Of a stretch of DNA of 64,000 bases, positions 25,716 through 35,070 are shown piece after piece (the stretch's first letter is position 1; every line of letters begins with the position of its first letter). Made by a program: the position numbers and the translations under genes. The stretch is from contig NZ_CP043568.1 of assembly GCF_014076415.1 (NCBI RefSeq), positions 2,542,001 through 2,606,000 on the forward strand. The letters are read 5' to 3'. Under the pieces are notes generated by a model, which made no database searches, was not told the DNA's origin, and worked only from the letters and a program-made list of their open reading frames with translations. The DNA is from Comamonas testosteroni (lineage in GTDB: Bacteria > Pseudomonadota > Gammaproteobacteria > Burkholderiales > Burkholderiaceae_C).

Positions 25716-27245
25716 CTACGCTGGCAGCGCTACCAACGCGCTGCCGTACATGGGGTCGTCTTTTTTCGAGGCCAGAGCGGCAGTTAGATCGATGCCGAGA
25801 GCCATGGCTACGCCGGCGCCGTATGCTGGATCAGCCGCGTGGCAATTCCGGATGTGACGAAGCTTGATAAATTCAGGCGCATCACCCATCGCACGGCCGG
25901 TGTTGCCGAAAAGTGCTTCCTTCTGGCTGTTGCTCATCAAGCGGAATAACTTGCCAGGTTGCTCAAAGTAGTTGTGGTCATCCTTGTCGTAGCTCCAATG
26001 GGCGGCATTGCCTGTGAGCTTGAGTGGCGGCTCCATGAACTCAGGCTGACTTTGCCATTGTCCGAAGCTGTTAGGCTCGTAGTGCGGTAAGCCCCCGTAG
26101 TTGCCATCTACTCGACCTGGGCCATCGCGGTGGTTGCTGTGCACAGGGCAGCGAGCTTGGTTGACTGGAATCTGGTGATAGTTTGCCCCTAGGCGATAGC
26201 GTTGTGCATCGGCGTAGTTAAAGAGGCGAGCTTGAAGCATACGGTCAGGGCTAGCACCGATACCCGGAACCAGGTTGCTGGGAGCAAAGGCCACTTGCTC
26301 GACGTCGGCGAAGAAGTTTTCAGGGTTCTTGTTCAGCTCGAACTCGCCAACTTCAATAAGTGGGTAGTCGCCCTTGTACCAAACTTTCGTCAAGTCGAAA
26401 GGGTGCAGAGCGTACTTCTCAGCATCAGCCTCTGGCATGACTTGGATGGACATAGTCCACTTTGGATATTCGCCGCGTTCGATAGCGTCGTAGAGGTCGC
26501 GCTGATGGCTTTCGCGATCCTTGCTGACCAGCTCGGCCGCCTCAGCATCGGTGAGGTTCTTAATACCTTGCTGAGTCCGGAAGTGCATCTTGACCCAAAA
26601 GCGCTCGCCCGCCGTATTCCAGAAACTGTAGGTGTGCGAGCTGAAACCGTGCATGTGACGGTAGCTGGCAGGGATACCACGGTCGCTCATTACTACTGTC
26701 ACTTGATGAAGGGCTTCGGGCAAGAGCGTCCAGTAGTCCCAGTTATTGGTCGCGCTGCGCATGTTCGTGCGTGGGTCACGCTTGACGGCCTTGTTAAGAT
26801 CTGGGAATTGCCGAGGATCACGAATGAAGAACACGGGAGTGTTGTTCCCCACCATGTCCCAATTACCTTCTTCGGTATAGAACTTGAGGGCAAAACCTCG
26901 AATGTCGCGCTCGGCATCTGCCGCGCCGCGCTCGCCTGCCACCGTCGTGAAGCGGGCAAACATTTCCGTTGTCTTTCCCACCTCACTGAAAATTTTGGCG
27001 CGAGTGTACTGGGTGATGTCGTGCGTGACCGTGAATGTACCGAAGGCGCCGGAGCCTTTAGCGTGCATACGGCGTTCAGGAATAACCTCACGAACAAAAT
27101 TTGCCAAACGCTCGTTCAACCATAGATCCTGCGCTAACAGCGGTCCACGAGGCCCCGCGGTAAGGCTGTCGCGGTTAGTAGAAACTGGTGCGCCGAAGTC
27201 GGTGGTCAAGTGAGTTACAGGGCACTTCTTAGTGTCATCACTCAT
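25716..27245 (-). CDS. katA: Monofunctional heme catalase
   Basis: 509 residues, a small-subunit catalase. All key parts are present: catalytic His in [17 protein letters not shown] (about residue 61), active-site Asn in [15 protein letters not shown], and the proximal heme Tyr in [14 protein letters not shown]. It disproportionates hydrogen peroxide in the cytoplasm as a heme tetramer. No signal peptide. A ribosome-binding site (AGGAGAAC) lies just upstream of the ATG at 27245. No OxyR gene or other peroxide gene is adjacent; both sides carry gene or IS debris, so the gene may have arrived with mobile DNA. Confidence 0.96.
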   Translation of the reverse strand: MSDDTKKCPVTHLTTDFGAPVSTNRDSLTAGPRGPLLAQDLWLNERLANFVREVIPERRMHAKGSGAFGTFTVTHDITQYTRAKIFSEVGKTTEMFARFTTVAGERGAADAERDIRGFALKFYTEEGNWDMVGNNTPVFFIRDPRQFPDLNKAVKRDPRTNMRSATNNWDYWTLLPEALHQVTVVMSDRGIPASYRHMHGFSSHTYSFWNTAGERFWVKMHFRTQQGIKNLTDAEAAELVSKDRESHQRDLYDAIERGEYPKWTMSIQVMPEADAEKYALHPFDLTKVWYKGDYPLIEVGEFELNKNPENFFADVEQVAFAPSNLVPGIGASPDRMLQARLFNYADAQRYRLGANYHQIPVNQARCPVHSNHRDGPGRVDGNYGGLPHYEPNSFGQWQSQPEFMEPPLKLTGNAAHWSYDKDDHNYFEQPGKLFRLMSNSQKEALFGNTGRAMGDAPEFIKLRHIRNCHAADPAYGAGVAMALGIDLTAALASKKDDPMYGSALVALPA

Positions 27246-27369
27246 ACAGTTCTCCTAGCTGGTTGTGGGATCCAAAAAAATATAGGTCAAATGCAGTCGT
27301 GTCCAATATCGTTTTCATCTACCTGAAGGTGACAGCCTAAGTCGTAATTTACGTCTCGACGAACCTCCA
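27246..27369. other. Catalase upstream region
   Basis: About 120 bases between the catalase start and the IS5 remnant. It should contain the catalase promoter; no OxyR-type box could be pinned down by eye. Confidence 0.4.
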
Positions 27370-27850
27370 TCTAGCAGTCGTGCCTGTTGGCTCTGTTGAC
27401 GAGGATCGCCAGCGGGATGCCTCTGGCATCTAGAACGAGGTGGCGCTTGGTGCCAAGCTTGCCTCGGTCCGTCGGATTGGGACCCGTTTCATGGCCCCCC
27501 AGGGGCTTGGTACTGAGGAGCCATCAATGCTGGCCCGATTCCACTCGATCTGGTCATGTACATGCAAGCGAGTCAGCATGGCCTAGTGAAACCGCTCACA
27601 AATAACCAGCAGCGTTCCAGTCGTGCAGGCGCCGCCAGCAAGTCATGTCGCAGCCGTATCCAAAGGATTGGGGAAGGTATTCCCATGGAATGCTTGTTTG
27701 CAGCACGAACAGGATGCTGTTGAGGGGGGCTTCATCGCTGACTGTGAGCTTGCGCGCACGGCCTTTGGCAGGAGGCACAAAGGCTGGGAGCAGGGGGGCT
27801 GTCGCCACTGTTCTTTGCTTACGGGGCGTCGTGCGACGAGGGCAGTGAGC
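27370..27850 (-). pseudogene. Decayed IS5-family transposase
   Basis: The minus strand encodes PLLPAFVPPAKGRARKLTVS followed by LNSILFVLQTSIPWEYLPQS and TCWRRLHDWNAAG, the N-terminal half of IS5-family (IS427-like, DUF4096) transposases. After a stop, IEWNRASIDGSSVPSPW continues, and a frameshifted stretch encodes the KLG-KRHLVLD-type region toward 27370. Several stops and shifts make it inactive. No terminal repeats were identified. Confidence 0.75.
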
Positions 27851-28223
27851 ATAACTGCTTTGCAGGGGCTATCGACGAAGTGGTGTTGGCCACTCTTACT
27901 CGGGGGCATAGGCTATGCACGCCACCATTCCGCATCTCATCTTGAGTTTATGGACTAGCTTGCGGTGACCGGCGATTTGAAAGGTAACGTCTTGGCCTGA
28001 TCTTGAAGGTAGACTGAGACTCTACATGGTTTAGAGCCGCCTTAGCATCCTTTGATACAACTCCTTGATAACATCTAGTGGTGCGCTAGGCAAAGTGTGT
28101 TCTGGGCTTTGGATAGGCGCGTGTTTGCGATGTAAGTGCTGGAGGCTGCGAGGCGTGTGCATGCGCCCATTTACTACGATGCAGGTTCTTGTTCAAGCAT
28201 CGAGTACCAGAAGGAAAAATTAC
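27851..28223. other. Intergenic stretch, probably IS flank
   Basis: No supportable gene. It contains the far end of the IS5 remnant and the upstream region of the small gene at 28224. Confidence 0.45.
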
Positions 28224-28499
28224 ATGACAGAGACGGAAGAGTTGCAAGCGCAAATCGAAGCTTTGCGGATGCTTGTAGTGAGCCTAATAGCGCAATCACC
28301 CACTGATGCACTTATCGCGGATGTAAAAAGTCGCTTTGATAATTGGGAGTACATGAACCCTCCCGCCGCCAGCGGTGATGGCTACCATGATCTGATGCTT
28401 ACAGAAAGGGATCGCGCCCTTCAGTCCATGCAGATACTCAGGAAGCAATACGGCGAGCGAAGTGCTCAAGTGAGGCTTGACCTCCAAACCTCCTTGTGA
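28224..28499 (+). CDS. Small hypothetical protein
   Basis: 91 residues from the ATG at 28224, with AGAAGGAAA about 8 bases upstream. The N-terminus (MTETEELQAQIEALRMLVVS) is a probable coiled coil, followed by KSRFDNWEYMNPPAASGDGY and a second helix rich in Arg/Gln. No signal peptide, membrane segment or known family. It resembles small phage or island proteins in style, but nothing firm can be said. The longer frame starting at 28065 lacks a ribosome-binding site. Confidence 0.5.
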   Translation: MTETEELQAQIEALRMLVVSLIAQSPTDALIADVKSRFDNWEYMNPPAASGDGYHDLMLTERDRALQSMQILRKQYGERSAQVRLDLQTSL

Positions 28500-28765
28500 T
28501 GAGACATGAGAAGCATGTTAGGCACGTAAACTAAGAGTACCGATGGCACCCACGGCACTTGTACCGGGCTCTTGGGCGCTTCATTGTTTCGGGGCGATGA
28601 GACCACCCAGCAGTACTCATCACTTAAGCAACTCAGAATCAAGTCCAGTGGTGTGTGAGTACCATCAACAGACTGCTGTTGTATCGATCTGCTGATGAAC
28701 TGCGACAGTCGAAACTCGCATCTGAGGCGTTTTCTACGTGATTGCTACAAGGTAGGATGCATCAG
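28500..28765. other. Non-coding stretch before IS remnants
   Basis: No gene or structure supported; flanks decayed IS3 material on its right. Confidence 0.4.
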
Positions 28766-28912
28766 TTAGCTGTTTTGAGAGCGCCATGCCCTCAGCCGCG
28801 TCTCGTGCACATCTAGGTCGCGCTCAGCTTGCGTCACTGCAACGCCTCGCACGGCCACCAGCTTGACCGTTTCAACCTTGAATTCCCGGCTGAACTGCTG
28901 TCTCGTTCCCAT
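28766..28912 (-). pseudogene. Truncated IS3-family OrfA
   Basis: Starts MGTRQQFSREFKVETVKLVA and continues VRGVAVTQAERDLDVHE to a stop after RSQNS, the first half of an IS3-type OrfA HTH protein. It has its own ribosome-binding site (AGGAGG) upstream. The rest of OrfA and all of OrfB are missing. Confidence 0.75.
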
Positions 28913-28929
28913 AAACCACCTCCTGTTTC

Positions 28930-29031
28930 ATTTTCCACCTTAACAGGGTGTCTTTTAAACCGGCAACAGTCCAGTTTTCTTAGCTGGATGTAGAGCATCA
29001 CCAGGCGGATGCGATCCTCGTATGAATACAT
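28930..29031 (-). pseudogene. 5' end of a second IS3-type OrfA, interrupted
   Basis: MYSYEDRIRLVMLYIQLRKL matches the start of another IS3-type OrfA. Homology ends near residue 21, about position 28968, where bases reading CCGGTTTAAAAGACACCCTG on the minus strand begin; these look like the outer end of the neighbouring IS. One element therefore seems to have inserted into the other and both have decayed. Confidence 0.55.
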
Positions 29032-29398
29032 GAACTACCTCTCAGTAGCCCAAGATTTCATCCCCATCTCCGGTGCTATTCCAATAGCGTCGGTGTGCTC
29101 ATCAGCTTCGCCATCGATACAAGAAGTGACGCAAATGGGCTTACGCAGTTATTATTGAAAATTTTATTGTGAAGGAAGAGGGTGTCTCGGATTTTAAGGT
29201 GAATAGTCTGAATTATACGAATAGCCTATGAATTCGGTGGTGCTTAAATCACACAGGGATGATTCGCTCGAGATAAGAGAGAATAGTTAATAGTATTATA
29301 TGTGCTACACGACATCAAATAAATATCTGGTTATCCTCTCTGGCTGGGATAACTCGGATATAAGGAATTTTTATGAAAATACAGAATTAATCTGGAAT
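29032..29398. other. AT-rich left margin of the defence island
   Basis: About 370 bases with no supported gene; composition becomes strongly AT-rich from about 29150 and stays so through the Detocs operon. The left island boundary is probably here, but no attachment repeat was found. Confidence 0.4.
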
Positions 29399-29851
29399 TT
29401 AGGTAGTATGTTCAGATTCTTTTTTCATTACTGATTCAGGATTGGGGACTAATGGAAGCCATCGATTATGTGTATCCCAGGCGATTGCACGAGTCGAGTC
29501 AGCCAGTAGACGATTGTTATCTGATTCAGTGCCATTGAATTCTCCGAGATTGAAGTTGTATTTGCATAGCACATCTTCAATTTTCTTCTGGCTATCTCTA
29601 TAAATTGCCCATAGATGCTGTGGCTTCCTGAGTTGTAGCCATGCAGTACTTGCGGCAACTATTAGAGATAGGCTTGAGGGGATTATTTTCCCCATAACGA
29701 TACCTTCTCCGAGCATCACAAACATAGGGCTAAGCAAACTAAATAAAACAATGATTGAGAAGCAAAATAGTGACTCCCTTTTATTGTGATCTGCCTTCTT
29801 CCTATAATGAGCTATAGCGGAATTGGCAAGACTAACGGCATCGATTTTCAT
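29399..29851 (-). CDS. SLATT/DUF4231-like two-helix membrane protein, fourth gene of Detocs operon
   Basis: 150 residues. Two transmembrane helices are evident (about 27-49, SLFCFSIIVLFSLLSPMFVM; about 56-72, IIPSSLSLIVAASTAWLQL), followed by a cytoplasmic tail with LRKPQHLWAIYRDSQKKIED and WDTHNRWLPLVP. The order of N-terminal basic helix, two adjacent membrane helices, then W--YR---E is that of SLATT/DUF4231 proteins, which are predicted pore-forming or membrane-perturbing effectors of nucleotide-signalling and other bacterial conflict systems. Its ATG overlaps the dtcC stop as ATGA, so it is translationally coupled to the defence genes. The described Detocs has three genes; this would be an extra effector or regulator, which is an inference. 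Confidence 0.75.
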   Translation of the reverse strand: MKIDAVSLANSAIAHYRKKADHNKRESLFCFSIIVLFSLLSPMFVMLGEGIVMGKIIPSSLSLIVAASTAWLQLRKPQHLWAIYRDSQKKIEDVLCKYNFNLGEFNGTESDNNRLLADSTRAIAWDTHNRWLPLVPNPESVMKKESEHTT

Positions 29852-30990
29852 TTGGTGGCCTCAAAATGTTTTTTGAATGCGGATATCATGAAGTTCGCAG
29901 ATATAAAGCTTCCGTAAGCATGCAAATCATCATTCTTCTCAGTTCCGCAAAGGTCGACTACGGTTTTTGCACATATGCAGGCTGGCGTGCATGTAGATAA
30001 TTCCGCTGCACGCTGTATAGCATAGACCTCCATATCCAGCGCAGTTACTTTACGGTGGATCAATGCTACTTGCTGCAAGTAAGTATCGCTTGCTATTACC
30101 GCGGATCCACTTGTGAATATGCATACCTCCGGTGAGGTTTCAACTTTTGGTTTCTCGCCAGTAAATCCTGCCTCAAGGCTGCTAACAAGTTGATTTGAGG
30201 CCGCAAGTGCCCTCAGACGCACGAGAGTCAGGTGATCGGTAGAGACTTGATAAGGCTCATGTAGGAACCCATCAGATGACCATTTTCCTGACTGATATTC
30301 GTATGACATGCTTGATATAAGCAATTGTCCAAGATTCGTACGTTTCTCAAAGCCACCGCAGATACCGCTCATGCCGATTAAGGTTGGCCGAAATCGCTCT
30401 ATACAAATAGCCGCAGTTATGGCCGCATTGACTAGCCCCATTTGCGGTAGTAATACTGCCGTTCCGCGGCGTCCATCAAGTGTGAAATCTAAGCAATCAA
30501 TACCTGCTCTAATTACTGGTTGGCAATTAAGCAGCGTAGCATACGGGTTTCTTTCTTCTTGCAAAGCACAAAATACAACAAAATCAAATCGAGTATTCTT
30601 GCGCAACTGAACAAGTAAGTGGTCGAGGGTAGATTGCCAACTACGCTTATCTTCATAATTTGCCAGGATACAGCCATTCGCTTCATACATGCTTCTTAGC
30701 TCGGGAAATTCATCCGGGTGCGAGCTGATTGCAAGCAAGAGGGCATCGACCTTGCCAGCCTTAATTATTGACTGAAGAATAGCCTTTCCGTTAGGCTGAG
30801 CCTCTCCCCCATCTACATATGGAAGATAGAAGTCAATGATAAACAATCCAATTTCTGAGCCTAAATGAGCGGAAAAATCCGTCATTGTTTTCGCGTACAA
30901 GATGTCCTTGGCTGATATGCCTTTGGATTCCAGATATTTGGAAATAACGCGACGCTTCTTCTCATTATCCTCAATCAGCAGAATTTTCAT
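29848..30990 (-). CDS. dtcC: Receiver-PNP fusion effector, DtcC-like
   Basis: 380 residues. Residues 1-125 form a response-regulator receiver with acidic residues E7-D8, phospho-acceptor Asp53 (LFIIDFYLPYVDGG), and Ser in LLLAISSHPDEF. Residues about 133-375 are a purine-nucleoside-phosphorylase-like domain: FDFVVFCALQEERNPYATLL, VLLPQMGLVNAAITAAICIE, LIGMSGICGGF, and the nucleoside-site signature ALDMEVYAIQRAAE, then CAKTVVDLCG. In Detocs the phosphorylated receiver activates the PNP domain to split ATP into adenine and ribose triphosphate, aborting phage infection. Overlaps both neighbours by four bases (ATGA). The fold and fusion are visible; ATP as substrate is by family analogy. Confidence 0.88.
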   Translation of the reverse strand: MKILLIEDNEKKRRVISKYLESKGISAKDILYAKTMTDFSAHLGSEIGLFIIDFYLPYVDGGEAQPNGKAILQSIIKAGKVDALLLAISSHPDEFPELRSMYEANGCILANYEDKRSWQSTLDHLLVQLRKNTRFDFVVFCALQEERNPYATLLNCQPVIRAGIDCLDFTLDGRRGTAVLLPQMGLVNAAITAAICIERFRPTLIGMSGICGGFEKRTNLGQLLISSMSYEYQSGKWSSDGFLHEPYQVSTDHLTLVRLRALAASNQLVSSLEAGFTGEKPKVETSPEVCIFTSGSAVIASDTYLQQVALIHRKVTALDMEVYAIQRAAELSTCTPACICAKTVVDLCGTEKNDDLHAYGSFISANFMISAFKKHFEATK

Positions 30991-31436
30991 AGACTGGCTC
31001 TCAGTATAGATTTTATTTTTTGAAGAGTTGCCTTTGATTTGTAATGATAAAGAACGGCCCCGATAACATTTTGGCTATACTTTTGTTTAATAATCTTGGG
31101 TGAGTCTTTTAGTTTTACCTTGGCGCCACCGATGTAAAAATCAGGATATTGAGTAACAATAATTATATTTGTCACTCCACCTTTGAGTTTTAACGCTCTG
31201 AGGACTTCAATGCCACCTTGAGCTTGATCATGACCTTTTTGTCGATCATCCGCACTTTCTCCAAAAGTAGAGAGAGCCATATCCAGTACGATTAAATCGT
31301 ACTTTTCGCTCATAACGTTAAGAACCGCCTGACTGACGCCATCAACGATCTCAGGGGTTGCATGAAAAACTTCATTAATGCACTCGACTAACTCGTCACG
31401 CTTATGAGGTTCATCCTCAACAAGTAGAAGTTTCAT
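30987..31436 (-). CDS. dtcB: Stand-alone receiver protein, DtcB-like
   Basis: 149 residues, a single receiver domain with no output domain. The acidic patch is E7-D8-E9 (LLLVEDEPHKRDE), the phospho-acceptor is Asp52 (YDLIVLDMALSTFGESADD), and the Thr is in NIIIVTQYPDF. The C-terminal tail KYSQNVIGAVLYHYKSKATL extends beyond a minimal receiver. In Detocs this protein acts as a phosphate sink that drains accidental kinase signals and prevents self-toxicity. It sits between kinase and effector genes, with ATGA overlaps on both sides. Confidence 0.87.
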   Translation of the reverse strand: MKLLLVEDEPHKRDELVECINEVFHATPEIVDGVSQAVLNVMSEKYDLIVLDMALSTFGESADDRQKGHDQAQGGIEVLRALKLKGGVTNIIIVTQYPDFYIGGAKVKLKDSPKIIKQKYSQNVIGAVLYHYKSKATLQKIKSILRASL

Positions 31437-34420
31437 GGTTTCTCCTCTGTTTCGTTCTTTTGCGCAGCCAATTCCCCTCTGATTGAGAACCCTAAGCTAA
31501 TTCTCGAATCCGTAGGATCGGGGCTGCATCGCAAGGTGTGATAGCCCTCACTAGTGCGTGTGATGAACTTAATTTTTTTGATACCTGTGTAGCCTTCTGT
31601 GACCATATCTGCGCTGGTCTCAATCGCATTAACTGCCTTCATAATGCGATCTTGTGTTTCAGAGAATTTATCTTTTGGCACAGACGAAATGATATCGACT
31701 GTTACACTTTCTAGGGCGGTGGAAATTCCTATCGGATTCGAGTCTACGACGACTTGAATTGGGGCATCGCCAGCCCCATGCTTGACAGCATTTTGCAGAA
31801 GTACGGCTACGCAATCGTAGAGACGATGCACACTAATTCCAGTATATTTGGTTTCCACCGAATTTCCGCTGAAGGTCAGAGGGAGCGTTCGATTTAGATC
31901 ATTGCTGATAATTTCACATAGTTCTCTAACCGATGCTGATATATATCCGGTTTGGGGAACTTGGAACCAGTCGGCTACTTTCTTGAAAATATCATTGACT
32001 GCCTCATGGAGCTCGGCCTTCATCTTGTTTTCAAGTATTCCGTAGAAACCTGAAAAATATTTGTCAATTGACGCATTAGCTTCGCGCAATAACGTTGTGC
32101 GAATGAACCTTGCCGCATTTTCAAGCTGTGGTCCAATCTGATTCCAGCAATATGCTATAACCAGCTCATTCATTAACTCTCGACCACCTGCTGTTCGCAG
32201 TGTGTTTACAAGGCTCCTCAAATTCTCCTTAGTGACAGAGTCTTCTAGGTCTAACGTTGATCGGAATAACGAGGAATTTGATTTAAATTGAAGATAATCT
32301 TTTTTTAGTTTTGTGATAATTCCGCGATAGGATTCCATCCACGCTGCGACGGTATTTCGCATATTTGCGTTGGTCATTACCGCCGTGTACTGAGGATTCG
32401 TTAGAACAGAATCTATTGAATCTGTTGTCACTCCATCCAACGTATTGTGTCGTATTCTTCGGCCAAGATACGACTGAATACCGAATTCTGGGTTTAAGCA
32501 AAATTGTTCGAATGCATCCTCTGCGATTTGAGTAACTAAATACTCGTTTTGACTGTTAAGTCGAATTATTACAATGCCTTCGTCGTTAGCGTTATCTCCT
32601 CCGAGTGAGGATATCTCGGCCTCTACCTGGGGATATAGTGAGCGATATTGCTCTGTAGAAACGGTGGGGTTAGTGTCAAGCCATTTCTTCATTGCAACAC
32701 TATCCACATACATCCGGCTACTGTCGAAGTATTGTTGAAGCTTCGCGACTTTTGTTCTAGTTGTAATAGAATCGGCTTCAATAAAATATTCAATTCGATT
32801 TAGTTTGTGACCAACGGCTCGCAGAATATCACTTCGTACACTCGATGCTTGTGATACGTTCTTTATCAGTGAATAAAGCTTTTCAAGTGTCACTTCATCG
32901 AGACTGCCAACAATATAATTGGCTACTTGAGGGGAGTCATTAAGCAAATACTCAATAAAGTTGAGGATGTCTCCTTTGTGCTCGGCTTTTACGTGAGATA
33001 CAAGATCTGTTCTGAATTCAAAATCTACATCCGGGTCTACAGACTTTTTTCGATAGAGTGCTAATGCCAATACCCCAACCAAGCTTTTCGCTTCAGCAGG
33101 TGCAGTTGTATATAAAGCACGCATTTCCTCCTCTGTGAGAAGTGCTTCCAAACCTACAGTATTTTCAAAAATGAAACGAATTTCATCTTTGGTAAGTAGT
33201 AGCATATTTGACCTGTTTCCCAAGAATCGTAGGAAGAGGTAAGTTCTATAGAAAGGATCGAGTGTTATCGGAATTGACTCATCGACAAAAGATAGATCAG
33301 GCGATAAAAGCAGACCCTTATTTTCAAAAGGCACAGAAATCTCAAAGATCTTTCCGTCGACAATTTCAGAAAGCAAGCGAGCACCTATGACTTTATCCAT
33401 GCGATTTCTGAAAACAGCTATATTTTTTCTTTCTAAGAAAGCCGCAGAAACTCTGTAAAGTTCAAGTGTAGGGTAGCTGTCTATATTATTCTCTTCATAG
33501 TGCTCCGTTACTAGAGCACCATTACTCTCGCTCTGAGAGAATGCAATTAGTTCTGATAATGCCGCATTGACTGAACTATCAAGTCTATTTTCGATCTCGA
33601 TGTGAGCAAGCTCATAATCTGGCAAATTTAGGACTACGATGAGTGAGTAAATTGCATCTATAAGGCTCGATTCCGTCGCACGCAGAAGATATCCAGAGAG
33701 ATCTTCATAGTCTAAAGGAGTAGGTGCAAAATTGCTTAAAGATATTGCTTTTCTAATATCCCCCTCTACTCGACCGACAAGTCCACTGACTCTTCTCCTG
33801 GCAACCAAGAAAAGGGATATGCGCGAGCTAATATTCTCTAGGGCACTGAAATGAAAACCTGGACTCTCTCTGTGCGATATATCGTCTTCTATTTCGTTGA
33901 CAATATCCATTTCGCGAGCACTTAAATCACGGGCGCTGCGAAGATATGCAAGCTTAAAAGATAGAAAATTTGATGCACCAGTTTTACCGCTAAGAGACTT
34001 TATTGCCGTCAAAGCATCTATTGAGCTCATCGACTCGATAAAAACAAGAGAGCGAATGTGCTCTATAAGTTCGAGCGCGTGTTTTTTGTGAGAATTAATA
34101 TAACCAAGGGTATAGCAAAGCTCACTTCTCCAAATTAATGGAGGAAATGATGTTGTGCGGAATATTTCGTCACTTTTCTTTTTGTGGTTATTATTTTTCT
34201 TATTTAGAAGACCATGGGGACCTTTTAACAATGCTCCAATCACCATGCTGTCTCTGCTTGTGCAGCCTTTGCGAATGGACTGTGCGTCTTGAGCTCCCAC
34301 TTCTGGTTTTGAGCAATAACCTCTCAGCAAATTTCTCTTTTCTTTACTATTAATTTGAGAAATAAGCTTGTATACCTCGGCAGGGCGCCACGCTTTTTTG
34401 CTTGAAATGTTCGAGTTCAT
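31433..34420 (-). CDS. dtcA: Large sensor histidine kinase, DtcA-like
   Basis: 995 residues from the ATG at 34420, with GGGAAGA upstream; an ATG at 34438 lacks a ribosome-binding site. No membrane segments, so it is a cytoplasmic sensor. The first roughly 750 residues are helical and repeat-like, consistent with a large sensing scaffold. Near residue 815 a long helix (ENKMKAELHEAVNDIFKKVA) may carry the phospho-His. The C-terminal HATPase region has the N-box LLQNAVKHGAGDAPIQVVVD and later EGYTGIKKIKF. The domain plan and operon match DtcA of Detocs, which detects infection and phosphorylates DtcB and DtcC. The N-terminal sensor is divergent, so its trigger is unknown. Markedly AT-rich compared with flanking genes. 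Confidence 0.85.
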   Translation of the reverse strand: MNSNISSKKAWRPAEVYKLISQINSKEKRNLLRGYCSKPEVGAQDAQSIRKGCTSRDSMVIGALLKGPHGLLNKKNNNHKKKSDEIFRTTSFPPLIWRSELCYTLGYINSHKKHALELIEHIRSLVFIESMSSIDALTAIKSLSGKTGASNFLSFKLAYLRSARDLSAREMDIVNEIEDDISHRESPGFHFSALENISSRISLFLVARRRVSGLVGRVEGDIRKAISLSNFAPTPLDYEDLSGYLLRATESSLIDAIYSLIVVLNLPDYELAHIEIENRLDSSVNAALSELIAFSQSESNGALVTEHYEENNIDSYPTLELYRVSAAFLERKNIAVFRNRMDKVIGARLLSEIVDGKIFEISVPFENKGLLLSPDLSFVDESIPITLDPFYRTYLFLRFLGNRSNMLLLTKDEIRFIFENTVGLEALLTEEEMRALYTTAPAEAKSLVGVLALALYRKKSVDPDVDFEFRTDLVSHVKAEHKGDILNFIEYLLNDSPQVANYIVGSLDEVTLEKLYSLIKNVSQASSVRSDILRAVGHKLNRIEYFIEADSITTRTKVAKLQQYFDSSRMYVDSVAMKKWLDTNPTVSTEQYRSLYPQVEAEISSLGGDNANDEGIVIIRLNSQNEYLVTQIAEDAFEQFCLNPEFGIQSYLGRRIRHNTLDGVTTDSIDSVLTNPQYTAVMTNANMRNTVAAWMESYRGIITKLKKDYLQFKSNSSLFRSTLDLEDSVTKENLRSLVNTLRTAGGRELMNELVIAYCWNQIGPQLENAARFIRTTLLREANASIDKYFSGFYGILENKMKAELHEAVNDIFKKVADWFQVPQTGYISASVRELCEIISNDLNRTLPLTFSGNSVETKYTGISVHRLYDCVAVLLQNAVKHGAGDAPIQVVVDSNPIGISTALESVTVDIISSVPKDKFSETQDRIMKAVNAIETSADMVTEGYTGIKKIKFITRTSEGYHTLRCSPDPTDSRISLGFSIRGELAAQKNETEEKP

Positions 34421-35070
34421 TGCGCAAATTCTTCCCATGTTTGTGCACTAGATTTCTGCTTACCTAGCTGTCCGATTTCAACCACCAGTACACCGACTAT
34501 TTTGTGACCTGTAACTCATTGTATGCGTGATCCTGTACGACCACGCGTCAAGACCTAGACAGCCGAATTTGAAAAATCGAGAATTGCTCTTTCAGACCAG
34601 AGAGGTCTCCAGCAATGCCATGGCATTAATCTTCATGATCTTGAGTGCTCACTTACGGACTTCACTGCGAACGTGCGCCAATGACCTCCTCAAGGTTCCT
34701 TGGAGCAAATCCTGTGTGGGAGCCATACAGCGGCAGAGAATAGTCAGACTTGTCGCAACTCATAGAAGTGACATGCTGAGCGGGCTATCGATGGCGGTTT
34801 CGATAATTTCGATAAACGTTTGAGTGCCTCTCAACGTGAAGTTGCTGGCACCAAGGCCGCCGTCTTGGCTGGCCAACTACAGCTACGCACAGCGTGCCTC
34901 AAGTCAACTCATCTTGTAGGCGGATGCAATTGCGCTCCTTCAGGAGCCGCTTGGCAGGCGAGCTCCTCATCGACCTGACCTTGTTATGCCTGATCGTGGC
35001 GAAGAGTCGATTCGCTTGGTCGGGGGGCTGAGCGTGTAGTTCGCCCTATGATGAAATCAACCAGCTATGG
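34421..35070. other. Non-coding region between Detocs and cap2 remnant
   Basis: 650 bases with short frames of no recognisable content. It must hold the promoter of the minus-strand Detocs operon at its left. If a CBASS operon once stood here, the cyclase and effector genes that normally precede cap2 have left no trace I can identify. Confidence 0.45.

Noticed and set aside
26202..27125. 307-codon plus-strand frame inside the catalase gene
   Set aside because: Antisense shadow of catalase, which has complete catalytic residues.
29848..31436. Interpretation of the two receiver genes as an ordinary two-component system
   Set aside because: The effector carries a nucleoside-phosphorylase domain instead of DNA binding, and the gene order matches Detocs.
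34527..34823. 98-codon frame upstream of the cap2 remnant, considered as a CBASS effector or cyclase fragment
   Set aside because: No nucleotidyltransferase motif or membrane segment; composition looks random.
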